DNA of 64,000 nucleotides from Porcincola intestinalis (GCF_009696445.1 NZ_VULZ01000006.1:123406-187405); one strand, 5' to 3'. Numbered from the stretch's first letter, positions 7,965-17,244 are shown. Notes: generated by a model not told the origin, from the letters alone. Numbers and translations: made by a program.

Positions 7965-9655
7965 ATATCTGACTCCTGTTTCTGCAGGGACGAAAAGGAC
8001 TTCTTTTGTCTGATCACAGCGTCATCTGAAGCCCTGCAGGCCGGACGAAGGGGGCCTTCAAATAAGCGGTACTTCTGGTACCTGCGCTCTGTCAGTTCAT
8101 CGACATCTGCTTTTTCCATGTCAGACAGAAAGCTTCCAATCGCCTCTTTCATCCGGCTGTAGCAAGAAGCCGGATCCTTCTGGATGCCGCCCTCCGGCTC
8201 CTCGATGATGCCGTCGATCAGGCCTCGTTCAAGTAGCTCCGGCGCCGTTATCTGCATGATCTCGCTGGCCTCAGCCGCCCGTTTGGAATCCTTCCAGAGG
8301 ATGCTTGCAAAGCCTTCAGGGGAGAGGACGGAATAGACCGCATTCTCCAGCATCAGGATGCGGTCTCCTGCCCCGATCCCGAGTGCTCCGCCGCTGCTTC
8401 CCTCCCCCGTGACGATCGAGAGAATCGGCACACGCAGCTCCGCCATCGCGGCCAGATTCTCGGCAATCGCACTGCTGATGCCGTTCTCCTCGGCTTCCTT
8501 CCCGGGATAAGCACCGGGCGTATCGATGAAGGTGATGACAGGCCGGCCGAATTTCTCCGCCTCACGCATCATGCGAAGCGCCTTCCGGTATCCGCCCGGA
8601 CCTGGCATCCCGAAATTGTATCGGAGGCTGTCCCTGAGATTCTTCCCTTTCCGGTGGCCGATCACGGTGACCGGCTGTGAGCCAAAGAAGGCAAGCCCGC
8701 ACAGAATGGCCGGATCCTCCGTTCCGCAGCGGTCACCGCAAAGCTCCGTGAAATCAGTGAAAAGAGCAGCTATATAGTCGGTGATCTTCGGACGGTCCTC
8801 CGAGCGGACAAGCCGGACACGCTCATAGGCAGACAACCGTCTGCGATGGCTCGCTCCACATCCCGTAGTTTTCACCACCTTCGGCTGACCGGATGCCTGT
8901 TCTTTTTCTTCTTTGGCATGGAACCGGAGAAGCTGAAGGACTTCATCCCGCATCTTCTCCGGTTCTGCGATGCGGTCGACAAATCCATGGTTCAGCTGGA
9001 ACTGCGCCTTCTGGAAACCCTTCGGAAGCTTCTGGTGAATGGTCTGCGCGATGACTCTGGGACCGGCAAAGCCAATCAGTGCATCCGGCTCCGCGAGAAT
9101 CACATCCCCGAGACTTGCAAAGCTGGCACTCACTCCGCCCATCGTCGGATCTGTCAGAATCGATATGAACAGGCCTCCATGCTTCTGGAAACGCCGGATG
9201 GAGGCCGCGGTCTTCTCCATTTGAAAAAGCGCATACATGCCCTCCTGCATGCGGGCGCCGCCGCTTGCGGATATGATGATCAGCGGGCATTTGTCCTGAT
9301 CGGCCATTTTCGCTGCCCGCGCTATCTTCTCTCCGACAACGCTCCCCATGCTTCCCATCAGAAAGGATGCCGAAAGCTCGCAGCAGACCACGTGGAAGGA
9401 GCCGATCGTGCCCTTTACGCACATCAGAGCGTCCCTGGCACCCGTCCGCTGCTGGTTGTCTGTCAGCTTCTCCCGGTATCCGGGAAAGTGAAGCGGATCC
9501 TGTGTCTCAAGATCCTGCCAGAGTTCTGTGAAAGATTCCGGATCCATGAGTCGTCTGAGTTTCAACCCCACGTGCGCATATTTTCGGCCGCGGGCACGCT
9601 GCTCTCTGTAGGCGAGCAGGATGGCCCTCTTTCCTTCAAACGGATTTTCTCCCAC
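7961..9655 (-). CDS. accDA: Acetyl-CoA carboxylase carboxyltransferase, AccD-AccA fusion
   Basis: A single 564-residue chain holding both carboxyltransferase halves that move CO2 from biotin to acetyl-CoA. Residues 1 to about 265 are AccD-like (SASGGARMQEG, DPTMGGVSAS, ALIGFAGPRV). Residues from about 280 are AccA-like (RPKITDYI, ITFIDTPGAYPG, GEGSSGGALGIG). A short Lys/Gly linker joins them. The four-Cys zinc ribbon that opens most AccD proteins is absent; the chain starts directly with the helix before the crotonase fold. The start is GTG after AAGGAGG. accC lies 44 bp upstream. Confidence 0.95.
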   Translation of the reverse strand: MGENPFEGKRAILLAYREQRARGRKYAHVGLKLRRLMDPESFTELWQDLETQDPLHFPGYREKLTDNQQRTGARDALMCVKGTIGSFHVVCCELSASFLMGSMGSVVGEKIARAAKMADQDKCPLIIISASGGARMQEGMYALFQMEKTAASIRRFQKHGGLFISILTDPTMGGVSASFASLGDVILAEPDALIGFAGPRVIAQTIHQKLPKGFQKAQFQLNHGFVDRIAEPEKMRDEVLQLLRFHAKEEKEQASGQPKVVKTTGCGASHRRRLSAYERVRLVRSEDRPKITDYIAALFTDFTELCGDRCGTEDPAILCGLAFFGSQPVTVIGHRKGKNLRDSLRYNFGMPGPGGYRKALRMMREAEKFGRPVITFIDTPGAYPGKEAEENGISSAIAENLAAMAELRVPILSIVTGEGSSGGALGIGAGDRILMLENAVYSVLSPEGFASILWKDSKRAAEASEIMQITAPELLERGLIDGIIEEPEGGIQKDPASCYSRMKEAIGSFLSDMEKADVDELTERRYQKYRLFEGPLRPACRASDDAVIRQKKSFSSLQKQESDI

Positions 9656-9699
9656 AAGCCGTGCCTCCTTTCAGATAGTGGACGGGACTGTCCTGCGAT

Positions 9700-11091
9700 T
9701 CAGCCTGTCAGTCCCGCTTTCTTCCGGCATGCCTTCTCCCACTTCAGAATTTTCTCTGTGTTCTCCTCGATGAACGAGGTATCAAACTGACCTAGCAGAT
9801 AGTCCCGCTGGAACATCATCAGGTACAGATAGTTGATATTTGTGCGCACGCCTTCGATCGTCAGTTCCTCGAGCGCCGCCCGCATCTTGTGGATGGCCTC
9901 CTGGCGGCCGGGAGCGTGTACAATCAGCTTCGCGATCATCGAATCATAGAACGGGCTGACACGTGAGCCGCTATAGACGGCGCTCTCAATCCGCACGCCG
10001 CCTCCGCCCGGAAAGTGTGCAAACGAAATGGTCCCCGGGGACGGCGCAAATGCCTGCTGCGGGTCCTCCGCATTGATCCGGACCTCGATTGTATGTCCCG
10101 CCGGATGTATGTCCGTCTGACGGACCGAAAGCTTCATTCCGGCTGCAATGCGGATCTGCTCCCGCACAAGGTCAATCCCCGTCTCCATCTCCGTCACGCA
10201 GTGCTCAACCTGGATGCGGGTGTTCATTTCAATGAAGTAGAAGTTTCCCTGCTGATCAACGACAAACTCGACTGTTCCGGCGCTGACGTATCCGGATGCC
10301 TTTGCTGCTGTGATGGCAGCTTTGGCCATCTTTGCCCGCAGCCTTGGCGTCAGACAGCCCGCCGGGGCCTCCTCGATCATCTTCTGGCGGCGGCGCTGCA
10401 TGGAGCAGTCCCGTTCACCAAGCTGAACGATGCCGCCATACCGGTCTGCAAGAATCTGAAACTCGATATGGTGCGGGCGAACGATTTCCTTCTCAAGATA
10501 CACAGAACTGTCGCCGAAGGCAGCCTGCGCCTCTGCGCGGGCATCCTGATATGCCGCCATGACCTCGTCCCGGCAGGAAGCACGCCGCATTCCCCGGCCG
10601 CCGCCTCCGGCCGATGCCTTGACCAGCACCGGATAGCCAAGGCTATCTGCCACCCGGACGGCTTCATCCGCCGTATCGACCAGACCGTCAGATCCGGGAA
10701 CGGTCGGAATACCGTTTTTCTTCATCAGCTCCCGGGCTTTTTCCTTGTCCCCCATCAGACGGATGGTTTCAGGATCCGGACCTATGAAGGCCATTCCGTT
10801 TTCCCGGACAAGCGCCGCGAAATCAGCATTCTCGGACAGAAATCCGTACCCCGGATGAACAGCGTCACAGGAAGCAGCCTTCGCGGCCTCCACAAGGGCG
10901 GCCTGGTTGAGGTAGCTTGCCGATGCAGCGGCCGGTCCGATGCAGACCGACTCCGTTGCCATCTGAACCGGAAGAGAATCGGCATCCTCCGCGGAATACG
11001 CAAGGACGCTTTCGATTCCCATTTCCTTCATGCAGCGGATCAGCCTCATGGCGATTTCGCCTCTGTTTGCAATCAGAATTCTCCGGAACAT
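9700..11091 (-). CDS. accC: Biotin carboxylase AccC
   Basis: A 463-residue ATP-grasp enzyme that carboxylates biotin on AccB. Visible are the N-terminal RRILIANRGEIA, the ATP-binding Gly loop KASAGGGGRGMR, and EMNTRIQVEHCVTE, in which the usual Pro after EH is Cys. A GTG at 11094 is possible, but ATG 11091 forms a TGATG overlap with the accB stop and gives the standard family N-terminus, so it was chosen. Confidence 0.96.
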   Translation of the reverse strand: MFRRILIANRGEIAMRLIRCMKEMGIESVLAYSAEDADSLPVQMATESVCIGPAAASASYLNQAALVEAAKAASCDAVHPGYGFLSENADFAALVRENGMAFIGPDPETIRLMGDKEKARELMKKNGIPTVPGSDGLVDTADEAVRVADSLGYPVLVKASAGGGGRGMRRASCRDEVMAAYQDARAEAQAAFGDSSVYLEKEIVRPHHIEFQILADRYGGIVQLGERDCSMQRRRQKMIEEAPAGCLTPRLRAKMAKAAITAAKASGYVSAGTVEFVVDQQGNFYFIEMNTRIQVEHCVTEMETGIDLVREQIRIAAGMKLSVRQTDIHPAGHTIEVRINAEDPQQAFAPSPGTISFAHFPGGGGVRIESAVYSGSRVSPFYDSMIAKLIVHAPGRQEAIHKMRAALEELTIEGVRTNINYLYLMMFQRDYLLGQFDTSFIEENTEKILKWEKACRKKAGLTG

Positions 11092-11609
11092 CACATGTCC
11101 TCATCTGGCTGAATCAACATCAGAACCTTTCCATACTCGCAGAAATCAGCGTCCCCGACTTCGACAGATACAATTGTCCCACTAACAGGTGCTTTGATTT
11201 CGCTCATCATCTTCATGGCTTCCATCAGTCCGACGGTCTCGCCCTTCTGCACTTTTTTACCAGGCTCGGCATAGACCAGTCCCCCATCCGGATTTTTTGT
11301 ATGAAAGACGCCTGTGAGCGGAGCCTTCAGCTCGGCAGCTGTCATCCCACCCGCAGGCACATCCGACCGGCCGTCTTTTTCAATGCAGCCGCTGTCACGG
11401 AGGTGATTCTTCGTTTTTGCGGCACAGGCCGCCTCAGCTTCGCCTGCGGGGTTCGAGGAATCTCCCGACGCCGCCTCCTGACCGATTGCGGAGGCGCCCG
11501 CTTTCTTCAGCCGGAGCCGCTGCCCATTGTTCTTCAGGTCCAGCTCGGAAAGATCTGAACGCTCAAACAGGACAATGATTCGTTCGATATCTGTCAGTTC
11601 CAGTTCCAT
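11091..11609 (-). CDS. accB: Biotin carboxyl carrier protein AccB
   Basis: A 172-residue carrier. The C-terminal biotinyl domain has the EAMKMM motif with Lys133 as the biotinylation site, between two half-repeats typical of lipoyl/biotinyl folds. An N-terminal helix (ELTDIERIIVLFERSDL) and a flexible Ala/Gly/Asp/Glu linker (about 38-90) precede it. ATG 11609 gives the usual family start; an upstream extension overlapping acpP is unlikely. It is 13 bp after acpP. Confidence 0.95.
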   Translation of the reverse strand: MELELTDIERIIVLFERSDLSELDLKNNGQRLRLKKAGASAIGQEAASGDSSNPAGEAEAACAAKTKNHLRDSGCIEKDGRSDVPAGGMTAAELKAPLTGVFHTKNPDGGLVYAEPGKKVQKGETVGLMEAMKMMSEIKAPVSGTIVSVEVGDADFCEYGKVLMLIQPDEDM

Positions 11610-11622
11610 CACGGTTTTCTTC

Positions 11623-11856
11623 TCAGCCCTTCTGTGCCTTTTTGTCGATATATGTGACAATATCGCCGACCGTCTCCAGGTTTGCCATGTCTTCGTTCGG
11701 GATCTCGACACCGAACTTCTCCTCAAGCGCCATGACAAGCTCCACACCGTCCAGGGAGTCCATGATCAGATCGCCCTTCAGCTTCGTATCCGTCGTCACA
11801 TCCCCGCTGTATTTCAGCGTCTCATCAATGACTTCCTTCACTCCATCCAGCGTCAT
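11623..11856 (-). CDS. acpP: Acyl carrier protein
   Basis: A 77-residue four-helix carrier with the DSLDGVE motif; Ser34 should carry 4'-phosphopantetheine. An in-frame ATG lies 15 bp upstream (11871), but the GGAGGG site lies between the two ATGs and is 7 nt from the downstream one, which fixes the start at 11856. It is the first gene of the fab/acc operon, directly behind the putative operator. Confidence 0.96.
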   Translation of the reverse strand: MTLDGVKEVIDETLKYSGDVTTDTKLKGDLIMDSLDGVELVMALEEKFGVEIPNEDMANLETVGDIVTYIDKKAQKG

Positions 11857-11895
11857 AACGGTACCCTCCATAGAAATGTCTGTAGCAATAACTCT

Positions 11896-11919
11896 TTAAC
11901 TAAATAAATTTATCTAAAT
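11896..11919 (-). promoter_or_regulatory. Candidate operator of the fab operon (two direct repeats)
   Basis: On the minus strand ATTTAGATAA is followed 14 bp later by ATTTAGTTAA, about 40-60 bp upstream of acpP in an otherwise G+C-rich region. A perfect ATAAATTTAT palindrome lies across the junction. A weak promoter (TTGGGT, 18 bp, TATTTA) would place the repeats at the -10 and start site. The neighbouring MarR-type protein is the obvious candidate binder; this is inference. Confidence 0.45.
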
Positions 11920-11981
11920 ACGTTGCTAATCATAATTCACCCAATCCTGTCTGTCAATCCGCGTATTTTAAAAAGTACATG

Positions 11982-12011
11982 AAAAAAGCTCCGGTGCCAT
12001 GCACCAGAGCT
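11982..12011 (-). terminator. Intrinsic terminator of the marR gene
   Basis: On the minus strand a 10-bp stem (AGCTCTGGTG with CACCGGAGCT, one G-T type mismatch, loop CATGG) is followed by TTTTTC. It lies 50 bp after the MarR stop and before the fab promoter region, so marR and the fab operon are separate transcripts. Confidence 0.8.
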
Positions 12012-12063
12012 TATGAGGGACCAGCCTGCAGCAGGGATCCTGAATCATGTATCTGTAATACGC

Positions 12064-12540
12064 TCACTCATCCGATAGGGAGGCCGGCAGATGTCCGTCC
12101 GGAAGCGGCGTCTCTTCCATCTGCTCGGCGTAGATCACCTCCAGGCTTCTGTCAAAGCCGTGGATCTCCTCAGGGGTCATCTTTTCCTGTACATGGCCGA
12201 TGACGTTGTTCATATAGGAAGCGCTGATATTGTAGTAGTCCATGTAGCGCTGCGTCACCTCCAGCCGGTATTCCCGCTTGTCATCCGGACATTGGACCTT
12301 CTTCAGGTACCCTTTTTTGACCAGATTCGCAATTTTATAGGCTGTGTTCGGGGTCGAGAGTCCGATGAACGAGCCGAATTCGCTGATGGTCGGGCGACCA
12401 AGCGCATAGATGACTTCCATACAGAATGTCTCCACGGTCGTGAGGGATGTCTCCCGCCCCTGGATCTTGTGGAAGATTTCTCTGTAAAAGTGAAGTTTGA
12501 AGTTGTTGTAGACAAGCTCAAATTTTTCCTGAGTATTCAT
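12064..12540 (-). CDS. MarR-family transcriptional regulator (FabT/FabR-like by context)
   Basis: A 158-residue winged-helix protein. The DNA-binding part reads PTISEFGSFIGLSTPN followed by VKKGYLKKVQCPDDKREYRL, the beta-wing with the D-K-R core typical of MarR proteins. N- and C-terminal helices would form the dimer. ATG 12540 follows GGGAGA. A long in-frame extension upstream lacks a ribosome site and was rejected. Its position just upstream of acpP matches the FabT/FabR arrangement of Firmicutes, so control of fatty-acid synthesis is inferred. Confidence 0.9.
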   Translation of the reverse strand: MNTQEKFELVYNNFKLHFYREIFHKIQGRETSLTTVETFCMEVIYALGRPTISEFGSFIGLSTPNTAYKIANLVKKGYLKKVQCPDDKREYRLEVTQRYMDYYNISASYMNNVIGHVQEKMTPEEIHGFDRSLEVIYAEQMEETPLPDGHLPASLSDE

Positions 12541-12775
12541 ACGTCGTCTCCCTGTCTGTTTTCCATAGCACGCATGACGCGAAAGATCGATATGCCCCAT
12601 CTTAGCTGATCCTGATGCAGCCGGCTGCCGGATGCGGATCTTGGCAGATTCGATCTTTATCTGCCTATTATACGCCAGAACTGACTCTTTCAGAAAGTCC
12701 AACTTGATTGATTCCTCCGCCTGTTTATGGCATACTGAGCGGGATACAGAATCATCTGACAGGAGTGGTAATGCG

Positions 12776-13870
12776 ATGAAGTACGGTTTTATCGGCCTGG
12801 GCCTGATTGGCGGGTCGCTTGCAAGAAATCTGAAGAAACTGGATCCGGCATGCACAATCTGCGCCTACACAAGGACACAGAAAACCTCCATGGAGGCGCG
12901 GGAGGCAGGGGTGCTTGATGAGATCTGCACATCGCCGTCCGACGAGCTGTTTCGCGGCTGCGACTATATTTTTCTGTGTGCGCCGGTCATCACAAACATC
13001 CGCATGCTGTCGGAGATCCGGACCGTTCTTGGAAAGAAGACCATTCTCACAGATGTCGGCTCTGTCAAGACGGGCATTCATCAGGAAGTCGAGCGGCTGG
13101 GGCTGGACAATCAGTTTATCGGCGGTCATCCGATGACCGGCTCCGAGAAAACCGGCTTTGAGAGCGGCAACGATCATCTGTTTGAAAATGCATACTACAT
13201 CCTGACGCCGGGAAAGCGTGTTCCCGAAGAATGGACAGAACGCTATTATCAGCTTGTTCAGTCGCTGAAGGCACTTCCGCTTGTGCTGGACTATCGGGAG
13301 CATGACTACATCACGGCAGCGGTCAGCCATCTTCCGCATGTCATCGCCTCCTCACTTGTCAACACCGTCCATACGCTCGACGGGCGGGAGGAGCATATGA
13401 AGATGATCGCTGCAGGCGGATTCCGGGACATCACACGAATCGCCTCCTCCTCCCCCGAGATGTGGGAGCAGATCTGTGTCGACAATTCCGGCAATATCGC
13501 GAAGGTCCTTGACGAGTTCATCCGGGAAATGGAGGAGGCAAGGGATCATATGGTGACCGGTGACGGCGCCTACATCAATCAGATGTTTGCGTCCTCCCGG
13601 GACTACAGAGATTCTTTCAGCTTCTCTTCCTCCGGACCGGTCAAGAAGATCTACCGGATCTACTGCGACCTGATCGATGAAAGCGGAGCCATCGCAACCA
13701 TCGCGACCATTCTTGCCGTTCATTCCATCTCGATCAAGAACATCGGAATCGTGCATAACCGTGAGTTTGAGAAGGGCGCGCTTTCCATTGAGTTCTATGA
13801 GGAAGACGCCTGCCACCAGGCCGCAGAGCTGCTCAGGCACCACCGCTACACTGTATGGGTGAACGAGTAA
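12776..13870 (+). CDS. tyrA: Prephenate dehydrogenase TyrA with C-terminal ACT-like domain
   Basis: A 364-residue NAD(P)-dependent enzyme that converts prephenate to 4-hydroxyphenylpyruvate for tyrosine. The Rossmann motif GLGLIGGSLA is at the start, GGHPMTGSEKTG marks the substrate site and SHLPHVIAS carries the catalytic-region His. The last 70 residues (DESGAIATIATILAVHSISI) look like an ACT domain, which suggests tyrosine feedback. The start ATG follows AGGAGTGG. It is divergent from marR and followed by aroA after 103 bp. Confidence 0.95.
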   Translation: MKYGFIGLGLIGGSLARNLKKLDPACTICAYTRTQKTSMEAREAGVLDEICTSPSDELFRGCDYIFLCAPVITNIRMLSEIRTVLGKKTILTDVGSVKTGIHQEVERLGLDNQFIGGHPMTGSEKTGFESGNDHLFENAYYILTPGKRVPEEWTERYYQLVQSLKALPLVLDYREHDYITAAVSHLPHVIASSLVNTVHTLDGREEHMKMIAAGGFRDITRIASSSPEMWEQICVDNSGNIAKVLDEFIREMEEARDHMVTGDGAYINQMFASSRDYRDSFSFSSSGPVKKIYRIYCDLIDESGAIATIATILAVHSISIKNIGIVHNREFEKGALSIEFYEEDACHQAAELLRHHRYTVWVNE

Positions 13871-13973
13871 GCATTCTGAGGCCGGCTTTCACCGCCGCAG
13901 GCAGGATGATAGGGCCGAATCGGGAGCTGAACTGTCCGATGGGATGGCCGGGCTCAGACAAGGAGGATGGAAT

Positions 13974-15296
13974 ATGAGCATCAGAGAAATCGAGAGGGCT
14001 TGCGCCCTTCACGGAGAAATAGAGGTTCCGGGAGACAAGTCCATTTCCCACCGCTCCATCATGCTTGGAGCGCTTGCAGAAGGAGACACGCGCGCCTCTC
14101 ATTTCCTGATGAGCGCGGACTGCCTGTCGACTATCTCATGCTTCCGACAGCTCGGAATCGATATAGAGGAGGATCGCGGGGCGGACACCGTTGTTGTGCA
14201 CGGGAAAGGGCTGCATGGGCTTCAGGCACCGTCAGAGACACTGGATACGGGGAATTCCGGCACGACAACGCGCATTCTCTCCGGGACTCTGGCCGGACAG
14301 ACCTTTCAAAGCCAGATTAACGGGGACAGCTCCATCCAGACCAGACCGATGAAACGCATCATCAACCCGCTGACGGAGATGGGCGCACAGGTCACATCCC
14401 TGCGGGGCAACGACTGTACGCCGCTTGCGATCAGCGGAGGACATCTGCATGGAATCGACTACCTGTCTCCTGTCGCGAGCGCACAGGTCAAGTCCTGCAT
14501 CCTTCTGGCCGGCCTGTATGCAGAGGGAAGGACATCGGTCACAGAGCCTTCTCTTTCCCGCAATCACACAGAGCTGATGCTCAGAGGATTCGGGGCAGAG
14601 GTAAGTTCACGGGCAGCAGCCAGAAGCCGCACAGCCGGCATGACACCCTGGCGCGCAGAGGTCTGCCCGGAGCCGCACCTCAGAGGGCAGGATATCATCA
14701 TCCCGGGCGACATCTCTTCCGCCGCGTATTTTATTGCGGCGGGGCTGATCGTGCCCGGCTCGGAGATTCTGGTGAAGAATGTCGGCATCAATCCGACCAG
14801 GGCGGGCATCCTTGAGGTTGCGCGCGGCATGGGCGGGCAGATTGAGGTGATACGCGAATATGACCGGGGCGGCGAGAAGGCTGCCGATCTGCTCGTGAAA
14901 AGCGCTTCGCTGCACGGCACAACGATCGAAGGCGCACTGATTCCGACACTGATCGACGAAATTCCTGTGATTGCGGTGATGGCAGCCTGTGCAGACGGAA
15001 CCACCGTCATCCGGGATGCCGCGGAGCTGAAGGTCAAGGAATCAGACCGCATTGCGGCTATGACGGAGAACCTGAAGGCAATGGGAGCTGATATAACGCC
15101 GGAAGAAGACGGAATGATCATCCGCGGCACAGGGTCCCTTCATGGCGCGAGGGTCAGGTCCTTTATGGATCACCGCGTGGCCATGAGCATGGCGGTTGCC
15201 GCGCTTGCTGCCGAAGGAACAACCGCAATCGAAGATGCGGACTGCGTCCTCATCTCCTACCCTTCATTCTATGAGGATCTCGAAAAACTGATCTGA
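13974..15296 (+). CDS. aroA: 3-phosphoshikimate 1-carboxyvinyltransferase (EPSP synthase)
   Basis: A 440-residue shikimate-pathway enzyme joining PEP to shikimate-3-phosphate. Seen are GDKSISHR (phosphate/PEP-binding Lys and Arg), GNSGTTTR, the SSIQTRPM loop and DEIPVIAV with the catalytic Asp. A short variable insert (about residues 207-228, Arg/Ala/Thr-rich) occurs before PHLRGQDIIIPGD. AAGGAGG precedes the ATG at 13974. It probably forms an operon with tyrA. It converges tail to tail with the metallophosphoesterase (7 bp apart). Confidence 0.96.
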   Translation: MSIREIERACALHGEIEVPGDKSISHRSIMLGALAEGDTRASHFLMSADCLSTISCFRQLGIDIEEDRGADTVVVHGKGLHGLQAPSETLDTGNSGTTTRILSGTLAGQTFQSQINGDSSIQTRPMKRIINPLTEMGAQVTSLRGNDCTPLAISGGHLHGIDYLSPVASAQVKSCILLAGLYAEGRTSVTEPSLSRNHTELMLRGFGAEVSSRAAARSRTAGMTPWRAEVCPEPHLRGQDIIIPGDISSAAYFIAAGLIVPGSEILVKNVGINPTRAGILEVARGMGGQIEVIREYDRGGEKAADLLVKSASLHGTTIEGALIPTLIDEIPVIAVMAACADGTTVIRDAAELKVKESDRIAAMTENLKAMGADITPEEDGMIIRGTGSLHGARVRSFMDHRVAMSMAVAALAAEGTTAIEDADCVLISYPSFYEDLEKLI

Positions 15297-15303
15297 ACCG
15301 GCT

Positions 15304-16365
15304 TTACTGTGAATTTCCAGGAACCAGGACCAGCTCATCGATCTGGTTCTGGAAGGCAGGATCCGCCGTGATGATGGTGCTGGTTTCTGTAAGCGGACCG
15401 CTGTATGGAAAGTGCAGATGGCCGGAGGCTTCCAGGGCAACCGGACTGCCTGCGTCCAGGATCAGATCCAGTGCCTGCTTTGTCGTGTCGTCCGGGCGAT
15501 AATAGCAGCCGCTGTCTCCCCACAGAAGCGCTCTGCCATTTTTCTGCAGAGATTCCTGCTCCAGCTTGTCTGTGACTGTTCCCCTCAGCGGGACGTGGCA
15601 GAGAAGAAGAACCGGACTTTTTTCATCCTTCGCTTCCTGAAGGTACTTTTCCAGGTCGCGGAGGCCTTTCTTTGTCATCTGTGCCGTGTTGTTGTCCCAG
15701 CCGATGATGGTCAGTTTCCCGATTCTCTGACGCATAACCTTTTTGCGCGGAGCCGTATTCGCCTGAAGCACGATCGCATCCTTCTGCGTCTCATACGACT
15801 TGCTGTACCATGCAGCGTAGTCATGGTCGCCCCGAACATACATCCATGGCGTTCTCAGGGAATCAAAGCCTGCCCTCAGGCTGTCTGTGCTTGCCTTCGT
15901 GGCAAAGTCAACCATATCCCCCGCAAACAGAATCATGTCTGCCTTCATGCCGTCCAGCTGTGAGGGAAGTGTCTGCCAGAGCTGGAATGATGACTCTCCC
16001 GACGGAGTCCGGAACATCTCATTCAGCCGGCTGCCTGCGACATCCGCGCATTCCGGATCAACCTGCGGGTCGCCCGGAACGATGATGTGAAGGTCCGAGA
16101 CCAGCAGCAGCCGGTATGTGCGGTCCAGACCGGCGACCGAAAATGTCTTCTTTGTGACGGAAACCGGATGGCCTACGTCCGGTTCAGTCTGTGACTCAGT
16201 GATCTGCACAAAATCTTCGGCGGCTTTTGTGATGGATGAAGCCAGCCGGTCTCCTGCTGACGTGGCAGCAGGGAAGATCAAAAAAACAGCATAGAAAAAC
16301 AGGACAGCAGGAAAAAGATGCGCTGCAGTCCTGTTCTTTGCCCTCCGGATCTTATTCTGATTCAC
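15304..16365 (-). CDS. Membrane-anchored calcineurin-like metallophosphoesterase
   Basis: 353 residues. An N-terminal hydrophobic stretch (about 17-36) is a signal anchor or signal peptide, putting the domain outside the cell. Metal motifs in order: SDLHI, AGDMVD, GDHD, LCHVP, SGHLHFP. The usual GNHD box is GDHD, so the metal-bridging Asn is Asp. The substrate is unknown. It starts 17 bp after the ABC ATPase stop and is probably cotranscribed with the transporter. Neither a lipobox nor cell-wall motifs are seen. Confidence 0.85.
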   Translation of the reverse strand: MNQNKIRRAKNRTAAHLFPAVLFFYAVFLIFPAATSAGDRLASSITKAAEDFVQITESQTEPDVGHPVSVTKKTFSVAGLDRTYRLLLVSDLHIIVPGDPQVDPECADVAGSRLNEMFRTPSGESSFQLWQTLPSQLDGMKADMILFAGDMVDFATKASTDSLRAGFDSLRTPWMYVRGDHDYAAWYSKSYETQKDAIVLQANTAPRKKVMRQRIGKLTIIGWDNNTAQMTKKGLRDLEKYLQEAKDEKSPVLLLCHVPLRGTVTDKLEQESLQKNGRALLWGDSGCYYRPDDTTKQALDLILDAGSPVALEASGHLHFPYSGPLTETSTIITADPAFQNQIDELVLVPGNSQ

Positions 16366-16382
16366 GGCATTTCTCCATTCTT

Positions 16383-17207
16383 TCAGCCTTCTACCTTTCC
16401 GGACAGCAGAATCCGGTCATTGTCCAGCTCCTTCCCTGCCTGGATGCTGAACTGTTCCAGCAGGTCATCGACTGTCATGTGGGAGCGCTCCTCTCCTTCC
16501 TTGTCAAGGATGATGGTGCCATTGTACATCATGAGCGTCCGGTTTCCGACATCCAGTGCCTGATGCATATTATGAGTCACCATCAGACAGGTGAGGTGGT
16601 TTTCCGCCACAACACGCTTCGTCAGATCCAGCACCTTCTCGGCCGTCGCCGGATCCAGGGCAGCCGTATGCTCATCGAGCAGCAGAATCTTCGGGGTGAC
16701 CATCGTCGCCATAACCAGCGTCAGAGCCTGCCGCTGGCCGCCGGACAGAAGACCGACCGGATTGTCCATCCGGTCCTCCAGCCCCATATGAAGCTGTGAG
16801 AGCTTGCTGCGGAAGAACGCCTTGTCCTTTTTGGTGATGCTGGAGAACAGGCTCTTTCTGTGGTAGGAAGCCTTCAGGTACGCCAGAGACATGTTTTCCT
16901 CGATTGTCATGTGAGGCGCTGTTCCCATCAGCGGATCCTGAAACAGGTGGCCGATGTCCCGGGAACGCAGGTGTTCCTTCTTGAAGGTGATGTCCTCTCC
17001 GTCCAGGTAGATCCGTCCGCTGTCTGTGAAGAACGCTCCGGTGATGGCGTTGAACAGCGTGGACTTTCCTGCCCCGTTGCTGCCGACAATCGTTGCGAAA
17101 TCGCCTCTCTTCAGATTCAGGCTCACATTTCTGAGAGCCGTCTTCTCATTGACTGTCCCGGGATTGAAAGTTTTTGTAACATGGTCGATCTGAAGCATAT
17201 ATTCCAT
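16383..17207 (-). CDS. ABC transporter ATPase (aromatic amino acid-type uptake system)
   Basis: 274 residues, one nucleotide-binding domain. Walker A GSNGAGKST (residues 42-50), Q-loop LFQDPLMG, signature LSGGQRQAL, Walker B ILLLDEHTAALDP (His follows the catalytic Glu) and the switch His in MVTHNMHQ. It belongs with the permease and binding protein upstream on the same strand (LivF/TrpZ-like ATPases of the PF04392-type systems). A 97-bp spacer with a tandem repeat separates it from the permease gene. Confidence 0.92.
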   Translation of the reverse strand: MEYMLQIDHVTKTFNPGTVNEKTALRNVSLNLKRGDFATIVGSNGAGKSTLFNAITGAFFTDSGRIYLDGEDITFKKEHLRSRDIGHLFQDPLMGTAPHMTIEENMSLAYLKASYHRKSLFSSITKKDKAFFRSKLSQLHMGLEDRMDNPVGLLSGGQRQALTLVMATMVTPKILLLDEHTAALDPATAEKVLDLTKRVVAENHLTCLMVTHNMHQALDVGNRTLMMYNGTIILDKEGEERSHMTVDDLLEQFSIQAGKELDNDRILLSGKVEG

Positions 17208-17244
17208 GATGAATCATCCTATCTTTACGCTACACTGCAATCTG

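Noticed and set aside
12541..12855. N-terminal extension of the MarR regulator by 105 residues
   Set aside because: It would overlap the tyrA 5' region antisense and lacks a ribosome site; ATG 12540 has GGGAGA.
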